A stretch of 56,930 nucleotides of DNA from positions 1-56,930 of the forward strand of contig JAGQPX010000109.1 in assembly GCA_020426505.1 (NCBI GenBank), read 5' to 3'. Shown piece after piece: positions 11,501-20,417 of this stretch. This stretch comes from Planctomycetaceae bacterium (GTDB taxonomy: Bacteria > Planctomycetota > Planctomycetia > Planctomycetales > Planctomycetaceae). The first letter of the stretch is position 1, and each line of letters starts with the position of its first letter. Below the pieces are notes generated by a model. It made no database searches. It saw only the letters and a program-made list of their open reading frames with translations, and was not told the DNA's origin. Made by a program: the position numbers and the translations under genes.

Positions 11501-11796
11501 GAGTCCGCCTCTTCATGGAAGTTGTCACGAGTGGGGATGACTCCCTGCAGACGCACAGCGATCCGGAAGGTTCACGGTGATGCAAAGAGCGTTCTCCAAG
11601 TGTACCCGATGATTTCCGGCCTGACGAGCGAAACTCGTGTGTGTTGCACGCTTTGGGATCGGGAAGACGGATTGATCGGGTCAACGAAAGCATGGGGAAC
11701 GCGGATCACACGGATCGGGCGGATTCTCGCGAATCAGGTCGACGGCTATACTGAATTGAACTCTTCGGGATGACGCTCACAACAGGGAAATGGCAG
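11501..11796. other. Gap between divergent ilvB and cstA, with CGGATC repeats
   Basis: This roughly 300 bp divergent gap must hold the promoters of ilvB and cstA. Around 11700-11735 the hexamer CGGATC/CGGATT occurs three times at 9-10 bp spacing. A TATACT hexamer (11747-11752) is a possible -10 for cstA but has only a weak -35. An 83-codon frame here has no ribosome-binding site and overlaps cstA, so I do not call it. Confidence 0.45.
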
Positions 11797-13749
11797 ATGC
11801 AGACGTTGTTGATCGCACTTGGGGCACTCGTCGGGTATGTGATCGCCTATCACACATACGGCCGCTGGCTGTCGAAGAAGATCTTTCAACTCGACCCGCA
11901 GGCAGCCGTGCCGAGTGTGCAGCTCAACGATGATCGGGACTTTGTGCCGACGAGTAAGTCGGTGCTGTTCGGTCATCATTTCACATCGATCGCCGGGACC
12001 GGTCCGATCGTCGGGCCGGCGATCGCGGTGATGTGGGGCTGGCTTCCCGCCCTGTTGTGGGTGCTGATCGGCTCAGTACTGGTCGGTGCCGTGCATGACT
12101 TCGGCGCACTCGTGGTCTCGATGCGGAGCCACGGTCAAACCGTCGGCGATGTCGCCGGCCGTGTCCTCAACAAGCGGGTGCGGCTATTGTTCCTGCTCAT
12201 CCTGTTCATGGCGCTCACGATCGTGCTGGCGATCTTCGGGCTGGTGATTGCCGCGGTGTTCAGGCAATATCCTGCATCGATCTTCCCCTGCATCGTGCAA
12301 ATCCCGATCGCGGTCGGCATCGGCATCTGGCTGCATCGACAGGGAAAGAACCTGCTCGTGCCGTCGATCATTGCCCTGACCGTGATGTACCTGACGGTCA
12401 TCTTCGGCGACGAGAACACGCTCACCGGAATCGCGGCATTCGACCGGATCGGCGAATCCCTGCACACATTCAACGTGACGCTGGCGGCGTGGCCCACGAT
12501 TGTCTGGGTGGGCGTGCTGCTCGTCTATTCGTACGTCGCCTCGGTTCTGCCCGTGTGGATTCTGTTGCAGCCTCGCGACTACATCAACTCGTTGCAGTTG
12601 ATCTCTGCATTGGGCTTGATTGTCATCGGTTTGGCGGTCGCAGGTTTGACCGGCGGTGCTCCCGATGGACAGTCCGGAGTTCGCCCGCCTCTGGAGATCG
12701 TCGCCCCGGCCATTCGCGCCAATCCACCGGGGGCGCCCGTGCTGATTCCCTTCCTGTTCATCACCATCGCCTGCGGGGCGTGCAGCGGCTTCCATTGCCT
12801 CGTCTCGTCCGGCACGTCCAGCAAGCAGATCAAATGCGAAACGGACGCTCAGTTCGTGGGTTATGGTTCGATGTTGACGGAAGGTTTCCTCGCCGTGATC
12901 GTTATCCTCGCGTGTGTCGCCGGACTGGGACTGGGCATCCCTGGGACTGACGGCAGCATCATCACGGGGACGGCCGCGTATGACCTGCGTTATGCCGAGT
13001 GGAACTCGAAGCTCGGCCCGCTGGTCGCCGCGTTCGTGGATGGATCCGCCAACTTCCTGAAGGCGATGAATGTTCCCGCTGGCGTGTCGGTCGCCTTGAT
13101 GGGAGTGCTGGTCGCGTCTTTTGCCGGGACGACTCTCGACACGGCTTGTCGTCTACAGCGGTATGTGATTCAGGAACTTGCCGGAACCTTCGTCAATGTG
13201 AGAAGCGGAAATGCGGAGAGCAGGCTTTCACTCAACCCGCTCGTCTGGCTGACGGACAAACATGGCGCGACGATCTTCGCTGTTGTGCTTGCAACCATTA
13301 TCGCTGCTCTCCCTGCACCCGGAGATTCGTGGGACTGGGCGACCGCTGGCAAAGGTGGGTTGATCCTGTGGCCGTTGTTTGGTGCAACGAATCAACTGCT
13401 GGCGGGTCTGTCATTTCTGGTCATCTCGTTCTTCCTCTGGCGACGCAACGTGCCCGTCTGGTTCATCGTGATCCCGATGATCTTCATGCTGATCATGCCC
13501 GCCTGGGCGATGCTGTCCGAACTCCCCAACTGGCTGCATCCGGCTCCCCTTCCCGACGGAAGCACGCCCGCGACAAACTGGGTCGTGGTCTTCGTCGGAG
13601 TGGCCACACTGCTGCTCGAAGCCTGGATGATCGTCGAAGCCGCCCTGTTGTGGCCCCGCGTGAAGGGCGTGCTGGAGGAACGTCTCCCGCCACTCTCAGC
13701 AAACACCGCCGCACAACCAGTCGCAGCAGGCAGCGGTCCCAACTGCTGA
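11797..13749 (+). CDS. cstA: Carbon starvation protein CstA (peptide/pyruvate transporter family)
   Basis: The 650-residue inner-membrane protein has well over a dozen hydrophobic segments. CstA proteins were first seen as carbon-starvation induced and take up peptides or pyruvate. The N-terminus LLIALGALVGYVIAYHTYG, the block KSVLFGHHFTSIAGTGPIVGPAIAV and the FHCLVSSGTSSKQI segment match the family closely. The start at 11797 is chosen because MQTLLIAL aligns with other CstA N-termini and follows AGGGA; the ATG at 11770 would add nine unrelated residues. No btsSR-like regulator is nearby. Confidence 0.95.
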   Translation: MQTLLIALGALVGYVIAYHTYGRWLSKKIFQLDPQAAVPSVQLNDDRDFVPTSKSVLFGHHFTSIAGTGPIVGPAIAVMWGWLPALLWVLIGSVLVGAVHDFGALVVSMRSHGQTVGDVAGRVLNKRVRLLFLLILFMALTIVLAIFGLVIAAVFRQYPASIFPCIVQIPIAVGIGIWLHRQGKNLLVPSIIALTVMYLTVIFGDENTLTGIAAFDRIGESLHTFNVTLAAWPTIVWVGVLLVYSYVASVLPVWILLQPRDYINSLQLISALGLIVIGLAVAGLTGGAPDGQSGVRPPLEIVAPAIRANPPGAPVLIPFLFITIACGACSGFHCLVSSGTSSKQIKCETDAQFVGYGSMLTEGFLAVIVILACVAGLGLGIPGTDGSIITGTAAYDLRYAEWNSKLGPLVAAFVDGSANFLKAMNVPAGVSVALMGVLVASFAGTTLDTACRLQRYVIQELAGTFVNVRSGNAESRLSLNPLVWLTDKHGATIFAVVLATIIAALPAPGDSWDWATAGKGGLILWPLFGATNQLLAGLSFLVISFFLWRRNVPVWFIVIPMIFMLIMPAWAMLSELPNWLHPAPLPDGSTPATNWVVVFVGVATLLLEAWMIVEAALLWPRVKGVLEERLPPLSANTAAQPVAAGSGPNC

Positions 13750-13828
13750 TCTGATCGTCAAAGCGTCCAAGAGCGCTTTCGTGTCTCTGCGTTTTGACTT
13801 TGAAACATCTCCTATTGGCGATCTGCCA

Positions 13829-13874
13829 TTGACAACTCCTACCTGAGTAGTAGACACTCCCACCGTGGTAGGAG
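13829..13874 (+). promoter_or_regulatory. Promoter with overlapping operator-like dyad before the BlaI gene
   Basis: A perfect -35 TTGACA (13829-13834) is followed 16 bp later by a weaker -10 like TAGACA (13851-13856). Inverted 8-bp arms, CTCCTACC (13836-13843) and GGTAGGAG (13867-13874), bracket the -10, and GTAGTAG lies between them. BlaI/MecI/CopY repressors bind dyads with TAC/GTA cores, so autorepression from this site is a reasonable inference. Confidence 0.5.
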
Positions 13875-13901
13875 ATCGGTCCCCGGATACGGAGGCGTCG
13901 C

Positions 13902-14294
13902 ATGGCGGAGAAGACAAGACTGGCCGAGTTGCAACTCGCCATTATGCAGGTGCTCTGGGAGCACGGGGAGGCGACTGTCGCAGCGGTGCGGGACGAATTG
14001 CAGCCCGAACGACCGCTGGCTTACACAACCATCGGCACGATGCTCGCCAAGATGGAAACCGCGGGGTATGTCACGCACACCAGCGAAGGGCGGGTCAACA
14101 TCTATCGACCACTGCTGCAAAGGGATGACGTCAGCCGCTCAATGGTCACCGATCTCGCGGACCGCCTCTTCCAAGGCGACATCACCGAGATGATGTGCCA
14201 ACTGCTCGATGGACAGTCGGTCACAAGAGACGAACTGGCCGCTCTCAAACGATTGATCCGGTCCAAGGAAAAGGAGCTGCGTGATGCTGAGTGA
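13902..14294 (+). CDS. BlaI/MecI/CopY family transcriptional repressor
   Basis: The 130-residue protein has the N-terminal winged helix of the penicillinase-repressor family (about residues 5-75: LAELQLAIMQVLWEHGEATVA, then the recognition helix AYTTIGTMLAKME). A C-terminal helical dimerisation region is the part usually cleaved when an M56 partner is activated. The ATG follows GGAGG. It overlaps the M56 gene by 11 bases, the classic BlaI-BlaR1 arrangement. No beta-lactamase is near, so the target is more likely the operon itself and the third gene. Confidence 0.93.
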   Translation: MAEKTRLAELQLAIMQVLWEHGEATVAAVRDELQPERPLAYTTIGTMLAKMETAGYVTHTSEGRVNIYRPLLQRDDVSRSMVTDLADRLFQGDITEMMCQLLDGQSVTRDELAALKRLIRSKEKELRDAE

Positions 14295-15816
14295 ACTCAC
14301 CTCCTACGCTGGATTGGTCCCCTCCCTCGCTGGGACTTATCTGCTGCATTCGACGCTCACGCTGCTGGTCGCATGGCTGCTCCTCACGCTGAACCGCAGA
14401 AGCTGGTCACTGCGAGAGCGAGTCTGGCGATGGGCGACCATCATTCCCTTCATCACAACCGCTGCGATGTTCCTGATTGCCGATGATTCGCCCCAACCGG
14501 CAGACGTCGCCCCGGCCCCCATCGCTGTGACGACTCCAGGAGTATTCGAGTCATCCGCGTTGCGAGGCTTCGAGAGGCCCATCGTCGAACGACCGACACA
14601 GGTGATCGACGAACCCGTGCAGATGGAATCATTGACAGCGAGCACTGACGTCTCGGCACTCGACATCGACACGCCCGCCGAACAGCGCAGGACGGTTCCG
14701 TCTGCCCCTTTCATCCCCTCGCAGGAAGTCCTTTCGTCAACCCCCGCTCCTCAGCCGGCGTCGCTGTCCGTAAAGCGATCACTCGCCGATGGTCTGACCG
14801 CGCCGCTTCGGCAAATTCCCGGCGAGGCGACGATTCTGATTACCGGATTGATCCTCGGTTGGACTCTGATTGGCATCGGACGTCTTTTCGTGGCACTCGT
14901 TCGTTCCCGTCGTCTGCTGCGGAGGATGGACGTTGTGCGAGACGGACCGCTCGTGGCGCTGCTGGAGGATTTGCGAACGAATCACGGGCTCCGACGACGT
15001 GTGCGACTTCTGCAGACGGACGAGCCGATCGAACCGGCTGCATCGGGAATCTGGACATGGACCATCGCCGTCTCATCAGACTTTGAGTCACAACTCCCGG
15101 CGGAGGAACAGCGGGCCGCATTGACTCACGAGGTGGCCCACCTTGTGCGAGGAGACGTCGTCTGGCTGTGGATCGGTCGACTGTTGACATTCGCATTCGG
15201 CTGGCAGCCTCTCAACCTGCTGGCCGTCCGTCGCTGGCGGGAAGCGTCCGAACATCTGTGTGACGACTGGACGACCGCACGATCCATCGAGCCGATGACT
15301 CTGGCCAAGTGCCTCACCCGCGTGGCCGAGTGGAAGCTGCACGGACCAACTGCTGATGCGGCCCTCACGCTGGGAGGACGACGCAGTCTGCTTGCCACCC
15401 GCATCGAACGGTTGACCGGTCCGCGACAACCAGACCGCTGGCAGTCCCCCCTTCGCCGCCGCACACTGACAATCGGCCTGCTATTCACAACCGGCCTGCT
15501 GATCTGGACCGGGCCCCACATCATCTGGGCCACACCCGATGCAAGCCCCGTTGAATCGTCAGAGCCTGCGAGCGTGGTTCGTATTACCCCTCGGCTGCCG
15601 ACGATGACGGAGTCAAGTGCAGCCTCGCTCAATCCACGCATCGCAGCCTCCCCCGAGGGCGCGGAACTCAGCGACCTCGAAGCCCTGCGTCACGACCTCG
15701 CCTACGCCCTCGACCTGCTCGCAGAGACCGAAGCCGACGACGAAGTCACCGCACTCGTCACCCAAATCCGCCGCCGACTGGATGCTCTGGAGGTCGAACC
15801 GTCGGCACGCGAATGA
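14284..15816 (+). CDS. BlaR1-like M56 family membrane metallopeptidase
   Basis: The roughly 510-residue protein has two N-terminal membrane helices (about 10-55), a long Pro/Ser/Thr-rich linker (about 70-170), further membrane segments and the peptidase motif HEVAH (about H282-H286) followed by GDVVWLWIGRLLTFAFGWQPLN-type sequence. After a last helix (near 395-410) it ends in an outside tail of about 100 residues with no penicillin-binding motifs, so the signal is not evidently a beta-lactam. The ATG at 14284 is preferred over the adjoining GTG at 14281 because AAGGAG is 7 bases upstream. It overlaps the repressor gene and should cleave it on sensing a signal. Confidence 0.9.
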   Translation: MLSELTSYAGLVPSLAGTYLLHSTLTLLVAWLLLTLNRRSWSLRERVWRWATIIPFITTAAMFLIADDSPQPADVAPAPIAVTTPGVFESSALRGFERPIVERPTQVIDEPVQMESLTASTDVSALDIDTPAEQRRTVPSAPFIPSQEVLSSTPAPQPASLSVKRSLADGLTAPLRQIPGEATILITGLILGWTLIGIGRLFVALVRSRRLLRRMDVVRDGPLVALLEDLRTNHGLRRRVRLLQTDEPIEPAASGIWTWTIAVSSDFESQLPAEEQRAALTHEVAHLVRGDVVWLWIGRLLTFAFGWQPLNLLAVRRWREASEHLCDDWTTARSIEPMTLAKCLTRVAEWKLHGPTADAALTLGGRRSLLATRIERLTGPRQPDRWQSPLRRRTLTIGLLFTTGLLIWTGPHIIWATPDASPVESSEPASVVRITPRLPTMTESSAASLNPRIAASPEGAELSDLEALRHDLAYALDLLAETEADDEVTALVTQIRRRLDALEVEPSARE

Positions 15817-15885
15817 CCTTCGCTGTGACGCACAGCGTTTCCCATATCGAATCCAACACACAAATCCCACGACGGAGAGGTCGAC

Positions 15886-17814
15886 ATGACATCACATCAC
15901 CCAACCCGAACGACGTTGCTCGCAGCGATGTCAGCACTACTGTTCATCAGTAACACAACCCTCGCCGCTGACGACACCGCGTCGGACAAGCCACCCGTCA
16001 TCACTAGCGGAAAGGTGATCTTTCTCAAATCCGGTGAAGACGTCGAACCGATCATCATCGAGGAGGATGGTTCAATCTCACTGGAGCATGAACACCGCAT
16101 CGTCCGCGTCGATGGGTTCGAACCGGACTCCCTGAGTGTAGAGGCCTTGAACCCGAAACGTCTTCGCATCAAAGCCGTCGACGCAATGTCAAAGCAAACG
16201 CTGTTGCTGACTGATGAGTTCGATAACCGACTGTCAATTGAAATTGATATCGTCAGTCATTCGATCCGACGCTTGTCGAAATACCTTCGCCAACTCTTCC
16301 CAGATGCCAAGTTGGAGTTATATGACCTCAATGGCTCGTTGCTCATCCGCGGCACGGCTCCCTCCGCAGAAGAACTGATGGAGATTTACGAGGTCGCCGA
16401 AGAGTTTTCTCCGAATGTCCTGAAACACGCAAAGCTCGAAGGCTATGAGAACTCGCTTTCGCGTGGTCAAATCCCTCCGGGCATGAGAGTCATTACTGTA
16501 AGGGTCAATGAGTCGCAAGGTCTCACACATCATCTTGGACCGGGTGATCGGGTCGACATCACCGTGTCATACCAGAAACGTGATGCACGAGGACTCAACA
16601 CCCATGGCAGAGTCCTCCTGGAGTATGTCCCGATTTTTGCCCCCCCAACATTCATGGACGGCGAACAAGGGGCTAGGGTTTCACTGCTTGTCACTCCCGA
16701 ACAGGCATCATACGTGCAACTAGCCGAGAAGAAGGGCGACCTCTCGCTGGTCTTGCGAAGAAGGTTGGATGATGAGCAGATGCAAGCCGGAGCGATTGAT
16801 TCAACTCTGTTGGAAGAGTTGACAGGACTGCCCGACCAAAGCGCCACGCACGACTCGGCATCACCTCAGGAGGACGATGAGTCTGTGACCGAAACTGAAA
16901 CTGCCAACAATCTCCAATCCGAAATCCGCGCACTGCACGCCGACGTCAAACGATTGATCGAGTTGCTGGAGCAGCGGCAGGCGGGAGAGAAGCGTCCTGT
17001 CGAGGAGCTTGCCATTCCACGGAGGGACTTCCCCAAACCGGCGACGTCATCACGGGAACCAGAAGTATCGACACCACTTGACGTGAAACTCAGTACCGGT
17101 CCGGCGGGGACATTCTCCGGGCGTATTCGGCTCGTCGGCGATGTGCCCCGGTTGGAGCCGTTGGTCAAAGCGGAGAACCTCAGCCAGCGGGCGCGCAAGT
17201 GCACCGACGAAGACATTCCCGACGAATCACTGCTCGTCGGAAGTAACGGCGGACTGGCCAACGTCTTCGTTTTTCCCGCTCAGCTTCCTGAGGATATCGA
17301 CGTTTCCCCCTACTATCCTTCTCCGACGCCCCTCACGTCGCGAGCATGCCGGTTCGTGCCTCATTGTTCCATCGTCAGGGTTGGTCAAACCGTCCTGCTG
17401 AAAAATGATGACCCCATCATGTGCAACGTGCACACGTCCCCTCTGCGTAACCCAGCCGTGAATCAGGCCATCGCGCCTAACGAAGCCACAGGCGTCGAAA
17501 TCTCGTACGAACGGACTGAGCCAACCGTCACCAGAATCCTCGACGATCTGTATCCATGGAAAAGCGCCTATCAGCTCGTCGTCGACCACAACTTCGCTAC
17601 TCTGACGAACGACGAAGGCTATTTCGAGGTCCCCGAACTTCCCCCCGGCGAATACCGGTTCGTCTTCTGGCACGAAAAGCTGGGGTATCTTCACGCCAAC
17701 TTCCCGATCACGATCAAGCCGGACGAAGGTGTGGATGTGGAGATCACAAGTGACGCAGAACCAGCATCGCAACCATCGAAGCCAGAGGTTTTTGGTGTTG
17801 AATACGACTTCTGA
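15886..17814 (+). CDS. Secreted hybrid protein: CpaC-like, CpaB/SAF-like and cupredoxin-like regions
   Basis: The 642-residue product has a signal peptide (to about residue 27). Next comes a region like the N-terminus of pilus secretin CpaC (about 40-185, including a BON-like helix-strand unit SIRRLSKYLRQLFPDAKLEL). Then a CpaB/SAF-like domain (from GQIPPGMR at about 194, with GPGDRVDITV), a charged coiled-coil stretch (about 340-370), and a C-terminal region (about 410-635) resembling planctomycete cupredoxin / carboxypeptidase-regulatory domains. In that last part C488, H493, C513 and H516 could bind metal. No tad/flp pilus genes are present. A strong GGAGAGG precedes the ATG. It lies 69 bp after the M56 gene and probably belongs to its operon. 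Function unknown. Confidence 0.8.
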   Translation: MTSHHPTRTTLLAAMSALLFISNTTLAADDTASDKPPVITSGKVIFLKSGEDVEPIIIEEDGSISLEHEHRIVRVDGFEPDSLSVEALNPKRLRIKAVDAMSKQTLLLTDEFDNRLSIEIDIVSHSIRRLSKYLRQLFPDAKLELYDLNGSLLIRGTAPSAEELMEIYEVAEEFSPNVLKHAKLEGYENSLSRGQIPPGMRVITVRVNESQGLTHHLGPGDRVDITVSYQKRDARGLNTHGRVLLEYVPIFAPPTFMDGEQGARVSLLVTPEQASYVQLAEKKGDLSLVLRRRLDDEQMQAGAIDSTLLEELTGLPDQSATHDSASPQEDDESVTETETANNLQSEIRALHADVKRLIELLEQRQAGEKRPVEELAIPRRDFPKPATSSREPEVSTPLDVKLSTGPAGTFSGRIRLVGDVPRLEPLVKAENLSQRARKCTDEDIPDESLLVGSNGGLANVFVFPAQLPEDIDVSPYYPSPTPLTSRACRFVPHCSIVRVGQTVLLKNDDPIMCNVHTSPLRNPAVNQAIAPNEATGVEISYERTEPTVTRILDDLYPWKSAYQLVVDHNFATLTNDEGYFEVPELPPGEYRFVFWHEKLGYLHANFPITIKPDEGVDVEITSDAEPASQPSKPEVFGVEYDF

Positions 17815-17847
17815 TCCAGCCACTCGACATAGAAAGCAAGATGACTC

Positions 17848-17892
17848 TTACTCGTACTCCCACTTCATGACCCAGGGGTCGTTGTAACGGCG
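17848..17892 (-). pseudogene. C-terminal relic of a second sulfatase
   Basis: Read on the minus strand, these 45 bases encode RRYNDPWVMKWEYE and a TAA stop. The intact sulfatase 200 bp to the right ends RYKDPWVMKWDYE and stop, 11 of 13 residues the same, with about 38 of 45 bases matching. The similarity ends exactly where the palindromic element at 17893 begins, so this is the stub of a paralogue cut by a deletion or rearrangement at that element. Confidence 0.7.
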
Positions 17893-17988
17893 GGGTGGCA
17901 TGCTCTCACGCCGGTAGGCGGGTGAGCATGTGTTCTGTGCGGTTCCCACACATGGCGACCCGGCTATCGCCGTGACGCCATGCCACCC
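17893..17988. repeat. Palindromic element with GGGTGGCATG ends
   Basis: A 96 bp element has perfect 10-bp terminal inverted repeats GGGTGGCATG (17893-17902) and CATGCCACCC (17979-17988). Internal pairs CTCAC/GTGAG (17905-17909, 17922-17926) and CATGTG/CACATG (17928-17933, 17949-17954) would give a branched fold. It carries no reading frame. It looks like a non-autonomous palindromic repeat and directly abuts the sulfatase relic. Confidence 0.7.
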
Positions 17989-18062
17989 AATGGCCAAACT
18001 GTCGTACGACCTGATTCGCTGTCATGACGTGTGCTGACCGATGGTGATGCGCACAATGACAG

Positions 18063-19580
18063 TCACTCGTAGTCCCACTTCATCACCCACGGGTCTTTGT
18101 AGCGGGTTTGGAACTCTTTGAGTTTGGCCTTGTAGGTTTTCAGGACCTCGGCGTGTTGGCTGTCTTCGGCGAGGTTCGTGCGTTCGTGGGGGTCGGTTCG
18201 CATGTCGTAGAGTTCGAACGCGGGGCGGTGGATGTACTCGCCAACCGTCTTCTCGCCGTAGGGGGCGTCTTCACCCTGTTGAAACTGGGCCTGCCAGCTG
18301 GAGGCGGCCCAGAGGTCGCTCGCGAACGGGTAAGGCAAGCCGTGGGCGATGTTCCAGATCAGCTTGTAATTGTCATCCCGCACCACCCGCATCGGATAGT
18401 ACATCTGAATCTCGTGGAACGTGTGTGAAGCGAAGATCGTCTCGTGATGCGAGGCATCCGGATCGCCGAGGATCGGAATCCAGCTTTTGCCGTGGTACGC
18501 ATCGATCCCCTTGCGGGGTCCCCGGTTCTCTCGGAGATTCTCGCCGCGCTCCTGCCAGTAAGCGTCCGCGTCGAGCATGTCTTTGGGGGCGTTCGCTTCG
18601 TGATCGAGACCGCCCGCGAAGTCGAGCAGCGACGGAGTGATGTCGATATGAGAGATCATCGCGTTGCTGACGATGCCCCGCTGCTCCTCGTAGGGATTGC
18701 GGACAACGAACGGCACGCGGAGTCCCCCTTCGTAGACGGTCGTCTTCCCGCCGGCGAAGGCCATGCCGTGGTCCGATGTGAAGACAATGAGCGTCTTGTC
18801 GTGCAGGTCGGCCTCTTTGAGGATCTCGACCAGCCGCGCGACTCCCTGATCGATGCGGGCACATGACTGGTAATACTGAGCCAGTTCCTCTCGCGTCTCA
18901 GGCGTGTCCGGCAGGAAGGACGGCACGGTCACGTCCGCCGGGTCGAAGAACACCTCGTCGACGCCGTCGTGCGCGCGGTCATTCGGCTTGTTGCCGAACA
19001 GGTCCGGCTTGAGTTCACGTTTCGACGTCTGATCGGTCCCGCCGCCTCGATGCGGGTCGCTGGTGGCGAAGTACAGAAAGAACGGCCGCTCATCGTCTGT
19101 CGATGTGATGAACTCGCGTGATTGCTCGGCCATCTGCACCGCGTTGCGGGAGTTGCCTTTGAGGTAGGTCTCGAAGCGATACACCTCCTCCGGGGCGACG
19201 TGGTACTTGCCGATCTGAGCCGTGCGATACCCGGCCCGCTGCATCACCCGAGGCAGCGCGAGACTGACCACATTGTGCCACGACGCAAACTTGTGATAGG
19301 CGTGCTGATGTCCGTACTGCCCGTTCGCATGATTGTGCAACCCGCTCATCACGACCGACCGGGACGCACTGCAACTCGCCGTCGTCGCAAAGGCCCGAGT
19401 GAACAATGTCCCGTCCGCTGCAATCGCATCAATCGCCGGGCTGACCGCCGCCTTGTCGCCATAACACCCGAGCGTGGGGCTTTCATCGTCCGTGATGAAG
19501 AAGATCACATTGCGCTCAGCAGCAGGCGCATGTGCCGAGAAGATCGCAAGTGACAGGAAACAGCACAGCAGTCGAATCAT
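18063..19580 (-). CDS. Secreted type I sulfatase (arylsulfatase family)
   Basis: The 505-residue enzyme hydrolyses sulfate esters, probably on polysaccharides. The signal peptide covers residues 1-21 (ends APAA). Metal-binding Asp pair D31-D32 sits in FITDDESP, and the formylglycine motif is C70-S-A-S-R74, a Cys-type site needing a formylglycine-generating enzyme encoded elsewhere. GKYHVAPEE and the later SDHGM are typical. The ATG at 19580 is chosen because GGAG lies close upstream and the signal peptide follows; the in-frame extension to 19628 is hydrophilic. Planctomycetes carry many sulfatase paralogues; a relic of another lies just downstream. Confidence 0.94.
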   Translation of the reverse strand: MIRLLCCFLSLAIFSAHAPAAERNVIFFITDDESPTLGCYGDKAAVSPAIDAIAADGTLFTRAFATTASCSASRSVVMSGLHNHANGQYGHQHAYHKFASWHNVVSLALPRVMQRAGYRTAQIGKYHVAPEEVYRFETYLKGNSRNAVQMAEQSREFITSTDDERPFFLYFATSDPHRGGGTDQTSKRELKPDLFGNKPNDRAHDGVDEVFFDPADVTVPSFLPDTPETREELAQYYQSCARIDQGVARLVEILKEADLHDKTLIVFTSDHGMAFAGGKTTVYEGGLRVPFVVRNPYEEQRGIVSNAMISHIDITPSLLDFAGGLDHEANAPKDMLDADAYWQERGENLRENRGPRKGIDAYHGKSWIPILGDPDASHHETIFASHTFHEIQMYYPMRVVRDDNYKLIWNIAHGLPYPFASDLWAASSWQAQFQQGEDAPYGEKTVGEYIHRPAFELYDMRTDPHERTNLAEDSQHAEVLKTYKAKLKEFQTRYKDPWVMKWDYE

Positions 19581-19960
19581 GTTGGTCTCCGGGCCGTGAC
19601 GGTCTGTTGGCTTCGACGTTCGACCCATCTTTGGAAAGGCGGAAGTGAGGCATCCAATGTTATCCGTCGGGACATTGCCTTGCCTATGACGGCGATCAAT
19701 GCTGCGTCAGTCACATCGTCTGAACCAGCGGGCTGCGATGCGTGTCCGTACGGGTACGCGTCGCTCTTCGGGAGCGAAAAACGAGGACCCAGCTTTTCCG
19801 TTTTTTGGCTTGCTGGGTCCATTCACAAAAGATACATTCCCTTTGTTGATGGTCATGGTCGATTTGACGTATGCCCCACGGGGTGACCAATTTGCATTGG
19901 CATCCCTCTGGGTTTCGCAAGAACTCAGACCCTCAACAACTCAAATTCGGAAACGAATCT
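19581..19960. other. Gap upstream of the sulfatase and tRNA-Asp, one hairpin
   Basis: This 380 bp stretch holds the sulfatase and tRNA upstream regions. One inverted repeat, GGACCCAGC (19785-19793) with GCTGGGTCC (19812-19820), could form a 9-bp stem with an 18-base T-rich loop; it has no following T-run, so I do not call it a terminator. I see no gene here. Confidence 0.45.
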
Positions 19961-20034
<74 letters not shown>

Positions 20035-20040
20035 CTTGCA

Positions 20041-20080
20041 AAGCCGTAAACCGTCATGGTTTGCGGCTTTTTGTTTTTTC
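20041..20080 (+). terminator. Rho-independent terminator after tRNA-Asp
   Basis: A 12-bp stem (20041-20052 with 20058-20069, one G-U pair, loop GTCAT) is followed by TTTTGTTTTTT. It starts seven bases after the tRNA. Confidence 0.88.
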
Positions 20081-20313
20081 CGGTCAGAAAAAAGTTGGTT
20101 TTCGGCTGTAAGGTTTCGTGCGTGTCACTCGTATTGTTTGACAGAACGATCGCTTGCGATGGTTAGAGGCTGGATGGTTTGCCCGCCTGCCTCACCCGTT
20201 GGACTTGCGGCTGCTCCTTTTGCCGACACGGCGACAGAGGGAGTCACGCTTGCAAGCACTGGCAAGTCCACGGTCATGGCCGCGCCGCCTGATCATCGCC
20301 GATCGTTCTCACG
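20081..20313. other. Gene-poor gap after tRNA-Asp, possible small transcript
   Basis: Between two plus-strand terminators lies a TTGACA hexamer (20138-20143) without a good -10. Two short frames exist: 53 codons on plus (20158-20320, stop inside the second terminator stem) and 50 codons on minus (20125-20277). Neither has a ribosome-binding site or a recognisable product. I call no gene. Confidence 0.35.
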
Positions 20314-20335
20314 GGGCTGATCAGCCCACTTTTTT
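20314..20335 (+). terminator. Rho-independent terminator with GGGCT stem
   Basis: GGGCT (20314-20318), loop GATC and AGCCC (20323-20327) are followed by AC and six Ts. It reads on the plus strand, yet tRNA-Asp already has its own terminator 240 bp upstream, so it implies a separate short transcript. Confidence 0.6.
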
Positions 20336-20417
20336 AATGACGACACAGATACGGGACTCAAGCACGTTGACGAAAGACTGACGACAAGCATCGGCTGAAA
20401 CGAACGTCATCGACGTA

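Noticed and set aside
11522..11773. 83-codon plus-strand frame before cstA
   Set aside because: No ribosome-binding site; it runs through CGGATC repeats and overlaps the cstA start.
14284..15816. Beta-lactam sensor
   Set aside because: The outside region lacks penicillin-binding Ser-x-x-Lys and Lys-Thr-Gly type motifs, and no beta-lactamase gene is near.
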